DNA from: an uncultured Prevotellaceae bacterium
GTDB taxonomy: Bacteria; Bacteroidota; Bacteroidia; Bacteroidales; UBA932
Direction: 5' to 3'
NCBI GenBank assembly: GCA_947166905.1
Contig: CAMVFZ010000008.1
Coordinates: 1-64,000 of the forward strand
DNA length: 64,000 nucleotides
Below are positions 52,772-61,969 of the stretch, in pieces; positions within the stretch are counted from its first letter, which is position 1; every line of letters starts with the position of its first letter. The notes under the pieces are model-generated. The model was not told where the DNA came from and ran no database searches. It saw only the letters and a list, made by a program, of their open reading frames with translations. A program made the translations under genes and the position numbers.

Positions 52772-55700
52772 ATGAAGTGGACAGCTATATTATCCATCTG
52801 GCTGATGCTGTTTGCATCATGCAATGTAGAGGAGCCCATCGACGCCTCCGACGTTCATGGTGGCAAGACGGTGACCATCCGCGTCAGCATGCCGGAAGAT
52901 CCCTTCACCAAGGTAGGCTTTACTGCCGAAGACAACAAGCTTAAGCTTGCATGGGAAAATACTGACTGCATCCGCATTATCTCCGGATCAAAGTCAGAGG
53001 TTTATACCATTTCCAACATAATTTCAGCCCACGAGGCTGAATTTGAAGGCCCTGCCATTTCCGGTTCTAGTTTTAATATCCTCTACCCTGGAACTTATGC
53101 CAGTGTAGAGGAGGCAGTGGCTGATACAGCTACGCCTACCCAGACTGGCAATGGCACAACCGGACATCTCCGTTATAAGGCTTTGCTCACCGGAGTTGAT
53201 ACCTATTCCGATATTGCCTTCAAGAGTGACTGGGCCGGCGCCCATGGCGGTACCCTTAACCAGGCCGCCGCAGTAAAGCTGCAGGTGTCTTTGCCTGGTG
53301 GCGTGTCCACTGTTAAAAAGGCCGGTATTGTAATTAACGGCCAGAATTATACACTCCCGCTCAGCGGAGTTGACGTAAGTGCTTCTGCACAGACGCTTAC
53401 GGCTTATATGATGCTTCCTTGGCAGGATATCGCCCTGCCCGACGGCAGCAAGGTGTCCATTTATGTTATGGATACGGATAACGAGGCCTATGGTACCCAG
53501 GCTACCATCAGCGGTGATAAAACCGTGCAGCAGGGAAAGATGAACTCATTCGGGTCCAATACCCCCATCGCCCTTACTATGCAGGACTTTGTCGCTGGCG
53601 ACGGTACCGAGGCTAATCCTTACCTCATCGCTAACGCCCGCCAGTTGGACAATATGCACAACAGTAGCGTGTGGACAGGCAGCAGCATCAAGTACTTCAA
53701 ACTGCTTGACAACATTGATGCCTCTTCTATTACCAACTGGACACCGTTGAACACGGCTTCCGGCTTTGGCAGGTCTATGGACTTTGACGGATGTAAATAT
53801 ACTATCAGCGGTCTTAAGTCATCTGGCGCCAACTACGCATCCTTTGCCGGTGTACTGAATGGTCGTATCCACGATGTCACCTTCGATGGCGCCACCATTA
53901 CCCATACATCCAAAATCGGTGTAGTCGGCGGTTTTATCGGCACAAGTGGCGTTGTCGGCAGCTGTTCCAATGTTCACGTAATCAATTCTACTGTTACAGG
54001 TACTGGATCAACTTGGGCCGGTGGCTTTGCAGGTGAAATCAATACTACAGGTACTATTGAGGACTGCTCTGTAGAGAATACTACGGTTACTGCAAAATCT
54101 CATGTCGGTGAGTTCGCAGGTATCGTTCGCGGCCAGGTTGCAACCATAAGGAATTGCTATACCAAGAACTTTACTCTTGCGCATAATACAAAGCCCGCTG
54201 CTACTACAGGACTTGGTGGCTTTGTGGGTTGTATCACGATCAATCCAACATTTGATAACTGCCACGTAGAAGGTCCTGTAACCCTTTCCTCTAATGTTAC
54301 GGCCTCCGGTGACGTTAAGGTTGCAGTTGGTGGCTTCATCGGCTATAGCACTCCTTCCGCAGTACCTACTTTCAAAGACTGTTATGTAGAGGGAAGTGAT
54401 CTTAATGCTGTAACTATCTCCGGTAATGCAGAGGTCGGCGGCTTTGTGGCCATTGGCGACAAAACCGGATCATACACAGGTTGCCGCGTTACCAAAGTTG
54501 CCGTATCCGGTGTCAACCACCTTGGAGGTTTCCTTGGATACGGTCAGGTTTCATCCGGCTATGAAGTGCCTTCTATCTTTACTGACTGCCATGTGCAGAA
54601 TGTGACGGTATCGCAGAAACTTGACGGCGCAGGCGGTTCTATCCATACCGGAGGCTTCGTAGGCTATTCTATGCAGGCTCTCTCCTACATCAACTGCTCT
54701 GTAACCGGAACCACGGTTACTTCAGACAAAGCCCAGAACGTTGGTGGATTCGTAGGTTGCACCTATACTGCCGGATCAAACTTCCAGGGCTGTACTGTTG
54801 ACAATACCACTACTGTTACCGGTCATGCGGCAAGCGTTGGTGGCTTTGTTGGCTGGGCTTATGTTCCGGATGCATACAAAAACTGCACATCTGCAGCTAC
54901 TGTAGAAAACAGTGGTGATAAAACAGGTGGCTTCGTTGGATATGCAGCAGGTTCAGCTGCCTTTACCAACTGCTCTGCCACTGGCAATGTGACCAATAAT
55001 TCTGCTTACACCGGAGGTTTCGCCGGCTATACAGAGAATGCATCTTTCTTTAGCTGCCATTACGATAATGGTACCGTTAACAATACCAGAAGTAACAAGA
55101 ATGTCCAGGTGGGCGGTTTCGTTGGTAGCGCCGCAACTGCAACAAGCTTTATTGACTGCTATGTTTCCAATGCAATCGTAAGCGCTTCTTCTGCCGGAAG
55201 AACAGGCGGTTTCGCTGGTCAACTTGGTCTTAATTCTGCCGGAGGCAACGAGGTTTCTGCAACCCATTGCTATGTTACTGGCACCAATGTCGATGGAGCT
55301 CAGAATACAGGTGGTTTTGTTGGTGTACAATATGAGAAAACTACCCAGTGCTATGTAGAAGGTGGTACTGTTACTGCCCACAATTCGCAGGTTGGCGGCT
55401 TTAGCGCCTTTATCCAGAATTGCGATGTAACCCATTGTTATACAACTGCTACTGTTGCCGGTGGCTCGTATAATGATGTCGGCGGTTTTGCCGGACATTT
55501 GTATCAGGGCAGCATTCAGAACTGCTTCTCTTCTGGCACGCAGAATGGAAATGGAGCCAACAGGGCTGCTTTCGTTGCACAGTGCAAAAATGCGACTGGT
55601 ACTATTTCCAACTGCATCGGCTGGCATGAGACCCTTCCTTTCTGTGGCAATAACGACGTAAGTGCTGTTATTACAAATGGTTATGAAGGCACATCAGGAA

Positions 55701-56473
55701 CTGTTTCAAGCAGGGCGGCTTCTCAGTCCGGTTGGACTACCGATATCTGGAATCTTGACGGCGCCCAGCCGGTTCTTAAACCTGGCAGTGCCCGTATCCC
55801 GGCTGTGTTCATGGGAGACAGTATTACCTGGCAGTGGGCCCGCACCAGCCGCAAGGATTCTAAGCAGACAATCATTGATGCTACGCATGGTGCATTGGGT
55901 AATGATCCGCTTCCTTCTTATATGACCTTGAACGGATCAAATATTACTACATACTTCCATCCCGGATTCTTCTCCGGTAACGGGTATATCGACAAGGGTA
56001 TCAGCGGTCAGAATACCACCCAGATGCGTGCTCGTTTTGAGAAAGACGTAGTCGCCCTTAATCCTAAGGTATTCGTGATTATGGCTGGTACAAATGATAT
56101 TGCCCAGGGCGTGTCCAATGACGATATTTTCAATAATATCGCGTACATGGCTTCCGAGGCAAAGACTCATGGAATGAAGGTGATTATCTGTTCAATTACC
56201 CCCAATAACCGCAATTACACTGGCGTGGGCTGGAAGAGCCAGTACATAGAGGCTCTCAATGAGCGTTTCCAGAATCTTTGCACCAGTGAGGGTTATGCTT
56301 ATTGCGACTATTGGAGCTCATTGGTGGCACGAACAGGAGAAGCCGCAGTGTCTACTGACATCGACCATGGCCTGAAGGACGCTTACAAGCTGTACGACGA
56401 TCTTCATCCCGGCCCCGCTGCCTACACCGTTATGGAAGGCATCGTCAAGCCAATAATTGATTCATTACTGTAA
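52772..56473 (+). CDS. Fimbrillin-like / long GLUG scaffold fused to a C-terminal SGNH hydrolase
   Basis: The largest protein of the window (1233 aa), a lipoprotein (lipobox FASC). After a fimbrillin-like N-terminus (about 25-265: FTKVGFTA, WENTDCIRIISGS, LYPGTYASVEEA) comes an N-cap (GDGTEANPYLIANARQLDNM) and some 17 GLUG turns (GGFIG, GGFVG, GGFAG, GGFLG types). The cap is NCIGWHETLPF, GYEGTSGTVSSRAA and IWNLDGAQPVL. From about residue 1010 an SGNH/GDSL hydrolase is attached: GDSI at 1015-1018 (nucleophile Ser1017), GISGQNT, GTND at 1106-1109, and DDLHPG with Asp1209/His1212. Such enzymes remove acetyl or other acyl groups, often from sugars. This is the same scaffold as its neighbours with a different enzyme. 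Confidence 0.9.
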   Translation: MKWTAILSIWLMLFASCNVEEPIDASDVHGGKTVTIRVSMPEDPFTKVGFTAEDNKLKLAWENTDCIRIISGSKSEVYTISNIISAHEAEFEGPAISGSSFNILYPGTYASVEEAVADTATPTQTGNGTTGHLRYKALLTGVDTYSDIAFKSDWAGAHGGTLNQAAAVKLQVSLPGGVSTVKKAGIVINGQNYTLPLSGVDVSASAQTLTAYMMLPWQDIALPDGSKVSIYVMDTDNEAYGTQATISGDKTVQQGKMNSFGSNTPIALTMQDFVAGDGTEANPYLIANARQLDNMHNSSVWTGSSIKYFKLLDNIDASSITNWTPLNTASGFGRSMDFDGCKYTISGLKSSGANYASFAGVLNGRIHDVTFDGATITHTSKIGVVGGFIGTSGVVGSCSNVHVINSTVTGTGSTWAGGFAGEINTTGTIEDCSVENTTVTAKSHVGEFAGIVRGQVATIRNCYTKNFTLAHNTKPAATTGLGGFVGCITINPTFDNCHVEGPVTLSSNVTASGDVKVAVGGFIGYSTPSAVPTFKDCYVEGSDLNAVTISGNAEVGGFVAIGDKTGSYTGCRVTKVAVSGVNHLGGFLGYGQVSSGYEVPSIFTDCHVQNVTVSQKLDGAGGSIHTGGFVGYSMQALSYINCSVTGTTVTSDKAQNVGGFVGCTYTAGSNFQGCTVDNTTTVTGHAASVGGFVGWAYVPDAYKNCTSAATVENSGDKTGGFVGYAAGSAAFTNCSATGNVTNNSAYTGGFAGYTENASFFSCHYDNGTVNNTRSNKNVQVGGFVGSAATATSFIDCYVSNAIVSASSAGRTGGFAGQLGLNSAGGNEVSATHCYVTGTNVDGAQNTGGFVGVQYEKTTQCYVEGGTVTAHNSQVGGFSAFIQNCDVTHCYTTATVAGGSYNDVGGFAGHLYQGSIQNCFSSGTQNGNGANRAAFVAQCKNATGTISNCIGWHETLPFCGNNDVSAVITNGYEGTSGTVSSRAASQSGWTTDIWNLDGAQPVLKPGSARIPAVFMGDSITWQWARTSRKDSKQTIIDATHGALGNDPLPSYMTLNGSNITTYFHPGFFSGNGYIDKGISGQNTTQMRARFEKDVVALNPKVFVIMAGTNDIAQGVSNDDIFNNIAYMASEAKTHGMKVIICSITPNNRNYTGVGWKSQYIEALNERFQNLCTSEGYAYCDYWSSLVARTGEAAVSTDIDHGLKDAYKLYDDLHPGPAAYTVMEGIVKPIIDSLL

Positions 56474-56500
56474 AAAACAACTCAACAACTCATTTAATCT

Positions 56501-56641
56501 ATGAAAGAAGTAATGAAACAGGCGTATGCAACTCCTCTAGCAGAAGCCGTTATTGTAAGCTTGGAACGTGTCATAGCGGGCAGTAACGATAATGCCCTTC
56601 AGAATCTGATGGTTAACGATTTGATTGACGATGAGATCTAA
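56501..56641 (+). CDS. Y-x-(T/A)-P-x-x-E microprotein 2
   Basis: A 46-residue open frame starting MKEVMKQAYATPLAEAVIVS, followed by LERVIAGSNDNALQ and an acidic, hydrophobic-ended tail (NDLIDDEI). It is the second of three related small genes. The gap to the next lipoprotein start is 18 bases and contains GGGAGGAGCAGG, an unusually purine-rich stretch that could serve as a ribosome site. The ATG at 56501 follows an A/T-rich leader. The conserved tyrosine, proline and glutamate and the A-G-S step align with the other two copies. Function unknown. Confidence 0.7.
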   Translation: MKEVMKQAYATPLAEAVIVSLERVIAGSNDNALQNLMVNDLIDDEI

Positions 56642-56659
56642 TTTGGGAGGAGCAGGATT

Positions 56660-59359
56660 ATGAAAAAGATACTTTGCATATCAATGATTCTTTCTATGGC
56701 ACTTCTCGCAGGTTGCCAGAAGGAGAATGCTGTTCAAGAGGAAGGCGATTCCAAAGGAAATACTCAGATATCAGGAAATAAAGTAACCATTTCTGCATCC
56801 ATTCCTAAGGAAGGACTTACAAAGGTTGCTTTTCAGGAAGTTGATAATGGAGGTGGAAAGATGCGCCTTACAAAACTCTCCTGGGAGTATACTGATGTGT
56901 TGACAGTCAACGGTAATGAGTTCACGGTACAGTCAGGCTCTATCTCCGCTGACGGATCAACCGCCACTTTTGTTGGCACTGATCCCGGTGACGGCCCTTA
57001 TAACATTGTACTCAGTTCTAAGATGCCTGCTTCTATTGCACAGCAGACGCAGCCGGCCGATGGTGACGCCGGGAATCTTGGATACAGCATATCAATTACC
57101 GGAGCAAATGATTATAAGAATGTTCAGTTCTCCAGTGAATGGGCATCTTCTCACGGATCCGCCACGTTGGCCGTTTCTTCTGTGCTGCAGCTTCGCGCTC
57201 TGCTTCCGGATGCGGTTGCAAGTGCTGTAAAGAAAGTGATATTCAAGAGTAGCAACAACGATGCATTTGGTACAGGTGTAAATACAATAACTGTCACCTT
57301 AACAACTGCCGGTACTGCAGGTGATGATAAGACACTTGATGTTTACGTTGCCCTTCCCGCAGGCTTGAATGTTACCCTTTCTGATGATATGGATCTGCTG
57401 GTTCAGTTCCAGTGTGATGAAGATAAAGAGTATGACAAGTATACTGCATACAGGCAAATTGCAAACGGAACTAATTTTATCCGCGCCGGCTATACTCAGT
57501 ACCTTGGCCTTGACTGTTCACAGATAGATAGTTTTGCGAATAAATCAACTGCAAATATCGGAGGGTCTACCAATCCATATTTGATTGGTGACCAGCATCA
57601 GATGGCGGCAATAGCCTTGTCAACTGAAAAGAAGTACTATATACTTGTAGATGATATCGACATGACCGGGGTAACATGGTCACCGCTGAATCCCACCAGC
57701 CCCTTTAATCAGTTGATTGATCTTGATGGTAATCACAAGACCATCAGCAAGCTTTCCGGAGGTGGATTGTTCTATGTTTTTAAAGGTTCTGCAAAGGATT
57801 TAACACTGGATCAATTTACTGTAAACAATGGCGCGCAGCGAGGCGCTTTTGCTCAGTTTATCCAAGGAACAGGGAACGTTATTACGAATGTTGATGTTAG
57901 TAACAGTACGATACAGGCTGGAAATCAGGCCATGGGTGGACTGATAGGTAAAATCAATAGCGGCAGTACAGGAACACCTACTGCAACAATCACAAATTGT
58001 GATGTTACCAATACATCCGTTACTGGAAAAGCCAGCTATGGTACAGGTGGTTTAATAGGCCTTGTGGACTCAAGTGCAGATGTTACCATCAGCAATTGCA
58101 CAGTCTCAAAGGTTGGCGAAGGCTCTGCAAGTGTCAATAATAATACCAATAATACCCATAATGTTGGTGGATTGATTGGGGCCGTTTCAAGTAATTCAAC
58201 CATTTCGAACTGTGCCGTTACTAGCGTAACTGTTTCCGGAAAGGGAACTGTTGGCGGATTTGTAGGCAGTATTAGCAATGGTACTTTCACCAATTGTACG
58301 ACAACGGGAACAGCAACAGGAACATCTAATGTCGGTGGATTTGCCGGCCAAATCTCAGGTGGCAGCCTGTCTGGTACTAGAACAAATAAAAACGCTGAAA
58401 GTACATGTATCGCCAAAGGGGATGTGACCGGTTCTGGCGACAATGTGGGAGGTTTTGTCGGCAATGCTACTGGCGGATCATTCACTTGTTGCGATGCTAC
58501 GGGAAAAGTTTCATCGGGAGGAAAATATGTTGGTGGATTTGTTGGCCTTTCAACGGGAAACTTAAATTGTCAACATTGTCGTTACTGGGGAACAGAGGTT
58601 AAGACAACGTCAAATGAAGATGCTGTATGCCTTGGTGGTTTTTGCGGTGCAATAACGGGATCTTTTACAGGTACTATTAGAAAATGCTGGGTGTCCCAGG
58701 GAAGCTCTGGTCTTGCTGTTAATTCAACAAATAAAAAAGCTCGTGTTGGTGGATTTATTGGTCAAATAGGAGCTGCCAGCGATGAGGGGAATACCGGTAC
58801 ATTTACACAATGTAGAGCACATAAAGTTACAGTAACCGGAGGAATGGATACGGGAGGTTTTGTGGGCGTTTCTTACGTTAATATCTCCCAATCATGTACA
58901 ACCGGCGGCTCTGTGACATCAAATAATACATTTGTTGGTGGATTCGCGGGGTATCAGCAGTACAAAACAATAGACTACTGTTATTCAACAAACAATGTTA
59001 CCGGAGGATCAGGGAATAATAATTATGTAGGAGGAATGTTTGGTTATGCCGAGAGTGTTACAGTTTCATATTGCTATGTCGGTGGCGTAACGCTCTCCGG
59101 TAAAGAGCGGGGAAGCTTTATAGGTTCGGCAAAGAATGGAAGTCAGGATCATTCTATCTCTTGGATAAAAATAAAATGGATAGGAAGCAACAATGGTTCC
59201 TCAACAGATTCAACATGTCATCGCTATGCAGATTCGGATGATACTAATAGTCGTACCATTTACTATTGGGCAAATGAATATGGATGGGGGAGTACCGGTA
59301 TTTGGACAATTCAGACCGGAAATAATCCGACCATGGCTGAGACTGAAACAATCATGTAG
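56660..59359 (+). CDS. Fimbrillin-like / GLUG-repeat surface lipoprotein (divergent cap)
   Basis: An 899-residue lipoprotein (lipobox LAGC, then QKEN, a surface-export-like signal). It has a fimbrillin-like N-terminus (about 35-300: LTKVAFQE, WEYTDVLTVNG, ATFVGTDPGDGPY) and an N-cap (GGSTNPYLIGDQHQMAAI...YYILVDDIDMTGVTWSPLNP). About twelve GLUG turns follow, some in the GGLIG form, others GGFVG, GGFAG or GGMFG. The terminal cap is degenerate (ISWIKIKW, then NEYGWGSTGIWTI) and ends MAETETIM rather than P-x-L. Codon use is more AT-rich than in upstream genes. No enzyme domain is present. The microprotein gene directly upstream suggests a linked role. Confidence 0.83.
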   Translation: MKKILCISMILSMALLAGCQKENAVQEEGDSKGNTQISGNKVTISASIPKEGLTKVAFQEVDNGGGKMRLTKLSWEYTDVLTVNGNEFTVQSGSISADGSTATFVGTDPGDGPYNIVLSSKMPASIAQQTQPADGDAGNLGYSISITGANDYKNVQFSSEWASSHGSATLAVSSVLQLRALLPDAVASAVKKVIFKSSNNDAFGTGVNTITVTLTTAGTAGDDKTLDVYVALPAGLNVTLSDDMDLLVQFQCDEDKEYDKYTAYRQIANGTNFIRAGYTQYLGLDCSQIDSFANKSTANIGGSTNPYLIGDQHQMAAIALSTEKKYYILVDDIDMTGVTWSPLNPTSPFNQLIDLDGNHKTISKLSGGGLFYVFKGSAKDLTLDQFTVNNGAQRGAFAQFIQGTGNVITNVDVSNSTIQAGNQAMGGLIGKINSGSTGTPTATITNCDVTNTSVTGKASYGTGGLIGLVDSSADVTISNCTVSKVGEGSASVNNNTNNTHNVGGLIGAVSSNSTISNCAVTSVTVSGKGTVGGFVGSISNGTFTNCTTTGTATGTSNVGGFAGQISGGSLSGTRTNKNAESTCIAKGDVTGSGDNVGGFVGNATGGSFTCCDATGKVSSGGKYVGGFVGLSTGNLNCQHCRYWGTEVKTTSNEDAVCLGGFCGAITGSFTGTIRKCWVSQGSSGLAVNSTNKKARVGGFIGQIGAASDEGNTGTFTQCRAHKVTVTGGMDTGGFVGVSYVNISQSCTTGGSVTSNNTFVGGFAGYQQYKTIDYCYSTNNVTGGSGNNNYVGGMFGYAESVTVSYCYVGGVTLSGKERGSFIGSAKNGSQDHSISWIKIKWIGSNNGSSTDSTCHRYADSDDTNSRTIYYWANEYGWGSTGIWTIQTGNNPTMAETETIM

Positions 59360-59404
59360 TTAAAGTTGAATACTCAAGAATAACAAATAAAAAAACAACC
59401 TGCA

Positions 59405-59563
59405 ATGAAAAAGGCTTATTTAACTCCTGAGGTAGAGGAAATTAAGATTAATCTACAGCAGTGCATTGCCCAGTCAGACGTCAATGGCGGTTTGGGCGAC
59501 TTCGACAACAACGACCTGATACTGGATGAACCGATGATCGGCGTTGATGAACTTATTTTCTAA
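59405..59563 (+). CDS. Y-x-(T/A)-P-x-x-E microprotein 3
   Basis: A 52-residue open frame beginning MKKAYLTPEVEEIKINLQQC and continuing IAQSDVNGGLGDFDNNDL to an acidic tail that ends VDELIF. It is the clearest copy of the family, with Y-L-T-P-E-V-E at residues 5-11 and Q-S at 23-24. It has a single Cys (residue 20) absent from the other two. It begins 45 bases after the previous stop and ends 14 bases before the next lipoprotein start, with CGGAGG in between. No signal peptide. Confidence 0.75.
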   Translation: MKKAYLTPEVEEIKINLQQCIAQSDVNGGLGDFDNNDLILDEPMIGVDELIF

Positions 59564-59577
59564 CGGAGGATTGCATT

Positions 59578-61878
59578 ATGAAAAAGAATTCGATTTTAGC
59601 ATTGGCCTTTGCTGCCACTCTTTCTCTCTTCGCATCCTGCGCAAAGGAAGATAATAATCCCGTAGAGGGACAGGGCAAGCAGATTACAATTTCTGCCGCT
59701 TTCCCGGAGAACGCTACCAAGGTGGTATTTGTTGGCTCAAATGAAAAAGATCCTGTTTCGCTTACATGGGAGGCAGGAGACCAGATTACCGTAACTGCTA
59801 CGGATAATCCTACCAATACTCAGACTTTTACTATTGCTAGTGGTGTTGGAACAAAGCAGGCAACTTTTACCGGAACAGCCTTGGCTGCCGCAGCATCCTA
59901 TAAAATTACTTACGGAACAGCAGGTACATATGCCGAACAGACTCAGGCAGCAGATGGCGACGCCAGTCATGTGAAATACGTTGCTACCCTTAGCGGTGTA
60001 ACCGACTATACAAATTTCACTTTCTCCAAAACATGGGCTACTGACAATGGCGCGACTTATACACCGTCTTCTGTGCTCCGTCTCAGAGCTCAGATTCCTA
60101 ACAGTGATCCTAATGATTTCTTTGGAAAGATAAAAGCCGTTGTATTCAAGGCCAGCGCACCAATCTTTGCCGGCTCAAATGAGCTTAAGGTGAATATTAC
60201 CAATTCTACAGATGATGCCGAACTGGACTATCTTACCATCTATGCGACTCTTCCCGGAGAGCAGGAAATAGCAGCTGGTACAACCTTGTTGGTTGGTTTC
60301 CAGATGGACGCAGATAAGGCGTACAAGAAGTATACTGCTTATCGTGAGTTCAAAACCGATATGACCATTAAGGCCGGTCAGGTTAATACCATTGCTATTG
60401 ATTGCATGAATATTTTTGCTTCTGCCGGTAAAGACGATGACGGTACTGCCGCGCATCCTTACCTCATTGCTGACCAGAACCAGATGGATTATATTCATAG
60501 CCTGCTTTCTACCAGCACAAAGAAATACTTCAAGATGGTGGACGATGTGGATATGACAGGTGTGGCATGGACATCGCTAAATAATGCCACTGGCTACAAT
60601 AAAGAGATAGATTTCGATGGAAACAACAAAACCATATCCAATCTTTCTAGCAATTCTGGTGCTTATCCTAGTTTTGCCGGCGTTGCGTATGGTAACTATA
60701 AGAATGTTACATTCGACAAGGCTAATATTGATGGAGGTAATAACAATATCGGCGTTTTTGCCGGTTATATTGGTACTGTCGTGTCCAGCGAAAACAGGAA
60801 TGCTACAGTAAGTGGAATAACCGTAAGCAATTCTACTGTTGTTGGAACCGCAACTCAAACCAACAGAAATACTGGTGGTTTCGCAGGGGTCGTAGGAGTT
60901 TCAGGTGCTACTATAACTGATTGCCATGTTACGGGGACAACGACTGTTTCTCAAAGTGGCACAACTTACTACAAGGGTTGTTGTGTTGGTGGTTTTATTG
61001 GGAATGTAAACTTGCCGGCGACTATCACTGGCTGTACTTCTCATGCTAATGTCCACAATAATCTCAGCTATTATACTGGTGGCTTTATCGGTCAAGTTGG
61101 AGCGGCTGTTAAGGTCGAAGTAAGTAATTGCGCTTTTTTGGGCGGTACAATTACAGCCGGTAGAAATTCTGTGGATAATTCGCCGGTTGGCGGTTTTATT
61201 GGCAGAGTTACATCTGGCGCTGGCTCCACCTTTACTAATTGCTATGTTGACGGCGCTCAGATTACTGCGACTAACTCTGGTCGTTGTGGTGGTTTCGTTG
61301 GTGATGGAGGAGATAAGGCAACAAAGAATACGTATACTTCTTGCTATGTAAAGAATTCAACTGTTTCCGGTGCTAAGAATTGCGGTGGTTTTGCGGGAAC
61401 TCTTTATGGTGCAGCTAGTAAGTGCTATGTTGAATCCACCACTATAACGGCAAACAACGATAACAACGGTGGATTTGCTGGGTATTTGGAGAACGGAACC
61501 GCAACTAACTGTTATGCATCTGCAACAGTAATCGGTGGCGCCCATGAGAATAATGGCGGTTTTGTTGGAAACGCAAGAAAAGGAGATAACGTGCCCGGAG
61601 AGATTACCTATTGCTATACAAATAGTACCGTTAGTGGCAGTGCTGCAAGCGTAGGTGCATTTATCGGTGGTGTTACAGCCGTTCCTAATTCTGTTACCAA
61701 GTGTATTGCTTGGAATGGCACTCAGGATTTCGTTGGCAGTGCCGGGTCGTTGGATATTACTACGGCTATTACAGGCAACTACACCGGCACTTCCGGCACT
61801 ATCAGTTCTCAGGCTACCACCCTTGGTTGGGACGATTCAGTTTGGGATCTTAGCGGATCAGTTCCAACCCTTAAATAA
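59578..61878 (+). CDS. Fimbrillin-like / GLUG-repeat surface lipoprotein
   Basis: A 766-residue lipoprotein (lipobox FASC, then AKEDN, a surface-export-like signal). It has a fimbrillin-like N-terminus (about 30-285: NATKVVFVG, WEAGDQITVTA, ATFTGTALA) closely matching the preceding paralogue, including a shared YKKYTAYREF/YDKYTAYRQI segment. The N-cap is GTAAHPYLIADQNQMDYI...YFKMVDDVDMTGVAWTSLNN. About ten GLUG turns follow (GGFAG, GGFIG, GGFVG, GAFIG). The full C-cap reads KCIAWNGTQDFVG, NYTGTSGTISSQATTLGW, then VWDLSGSVPTLK. It is a scaffold with no attached enzyme; a free SGNH esterase and a free NAGPA enzyme are encoded next. Confidence 0.85.
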   Translation: MKKNSILALAFAATLSLFASCAKEDNNPVEGQGKQITISAAFPENATKVVFVGSNEKDPVSLTWEAGDQITVTATDNPTNTQTFTIASGVGTKQATFTGTALAAAASYKITYGTAGTYAEQTQAADGDASHVKYVATLSGVTDYTNFTFSKTWATDNGATYTPSSVLRLRAQIPNSDPNDFFGKIKAVVFKASAPIFAGSNELKVNITNSTDDAELDYLTIYATLPGEQEIAAGTTLLVGFQMDADKAYKKYTAYREFKTDMTIKAGQVNTIAIDCMNIFASAGKDDDGTAAHPYLIADQNQMDYIHSLLSTSTKKYFKMVDDVDMTGVAWTSLNNATGYNKEIDFDGNNKTISNLSSNSGAYPSFAGVAYGNYKNVTFDKANIDGGNNNIGVFAGYIGTVVSSENRNATVSGITVSNSTVVGTATQTNRNTGGFAGVVGVSGATITDCHVTGTTTVSQSGTTYYKGCCVGGFIGNVNLPATITGCTSHANVHNNLSYYTGGFIGQVGAAVKVEVSNCAFLGGTITAGRNSVDNSPVGGFIGRVTSGAGSTFTNCYVDGAQITATNSGRCGGFVGDGGDKATKNTYTSCYVKNSTVSGAKNCGGFAGTLYGAASKCYVESTTITANNDNNGGFAGYLENGTATNCYASATVIGGAHENNGGFVGNARKGDNVPGEITYCYTNSTVSGSAASVGAFIGGVTAVPNSVTKCIAWNGTQDFVGSAGSLDITTAITGNYTGTSGTISSQATTLGWDDSVWDLSGSVPTLK

Positions 61879-61921
61879 TCGCAATCTAACCTAATTTATA
61901 AATATCTATTTGTGAGTTTTT

Positions 61922-61950
61922 GGGCTCTATACCTACTTTAATATAGACCC
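61922..61950 (+). other. Hairpin in the intergenic gap before the SGNH esterase gene
   Basis: GGG (61922-61924) and CTATA (61927-61931) pair with TATAG (61942-61946) and CCC (61948-61950) around a small internal loop and a ten-base loop. The gap (61879-61969, 91 bases) is the longest inside the lipoprotein cluster. A TCTATTTG at 61905-61912 is one base off the -7 consensus. It may mark a transcript end, a new start, or neither. Confidence 0.35.
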
Positions 61951-61969
61951 TATATAATACGGAAATCCT

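Noticed and set aside
53880..55550. CRISPR-like regularly repeated DNA in the large GLUG gene
   Set aside because: The repetition is protein-coding GLUG turns in one frame, with degenerate DNA and variable spacing, not identical direct repeats with spacers.
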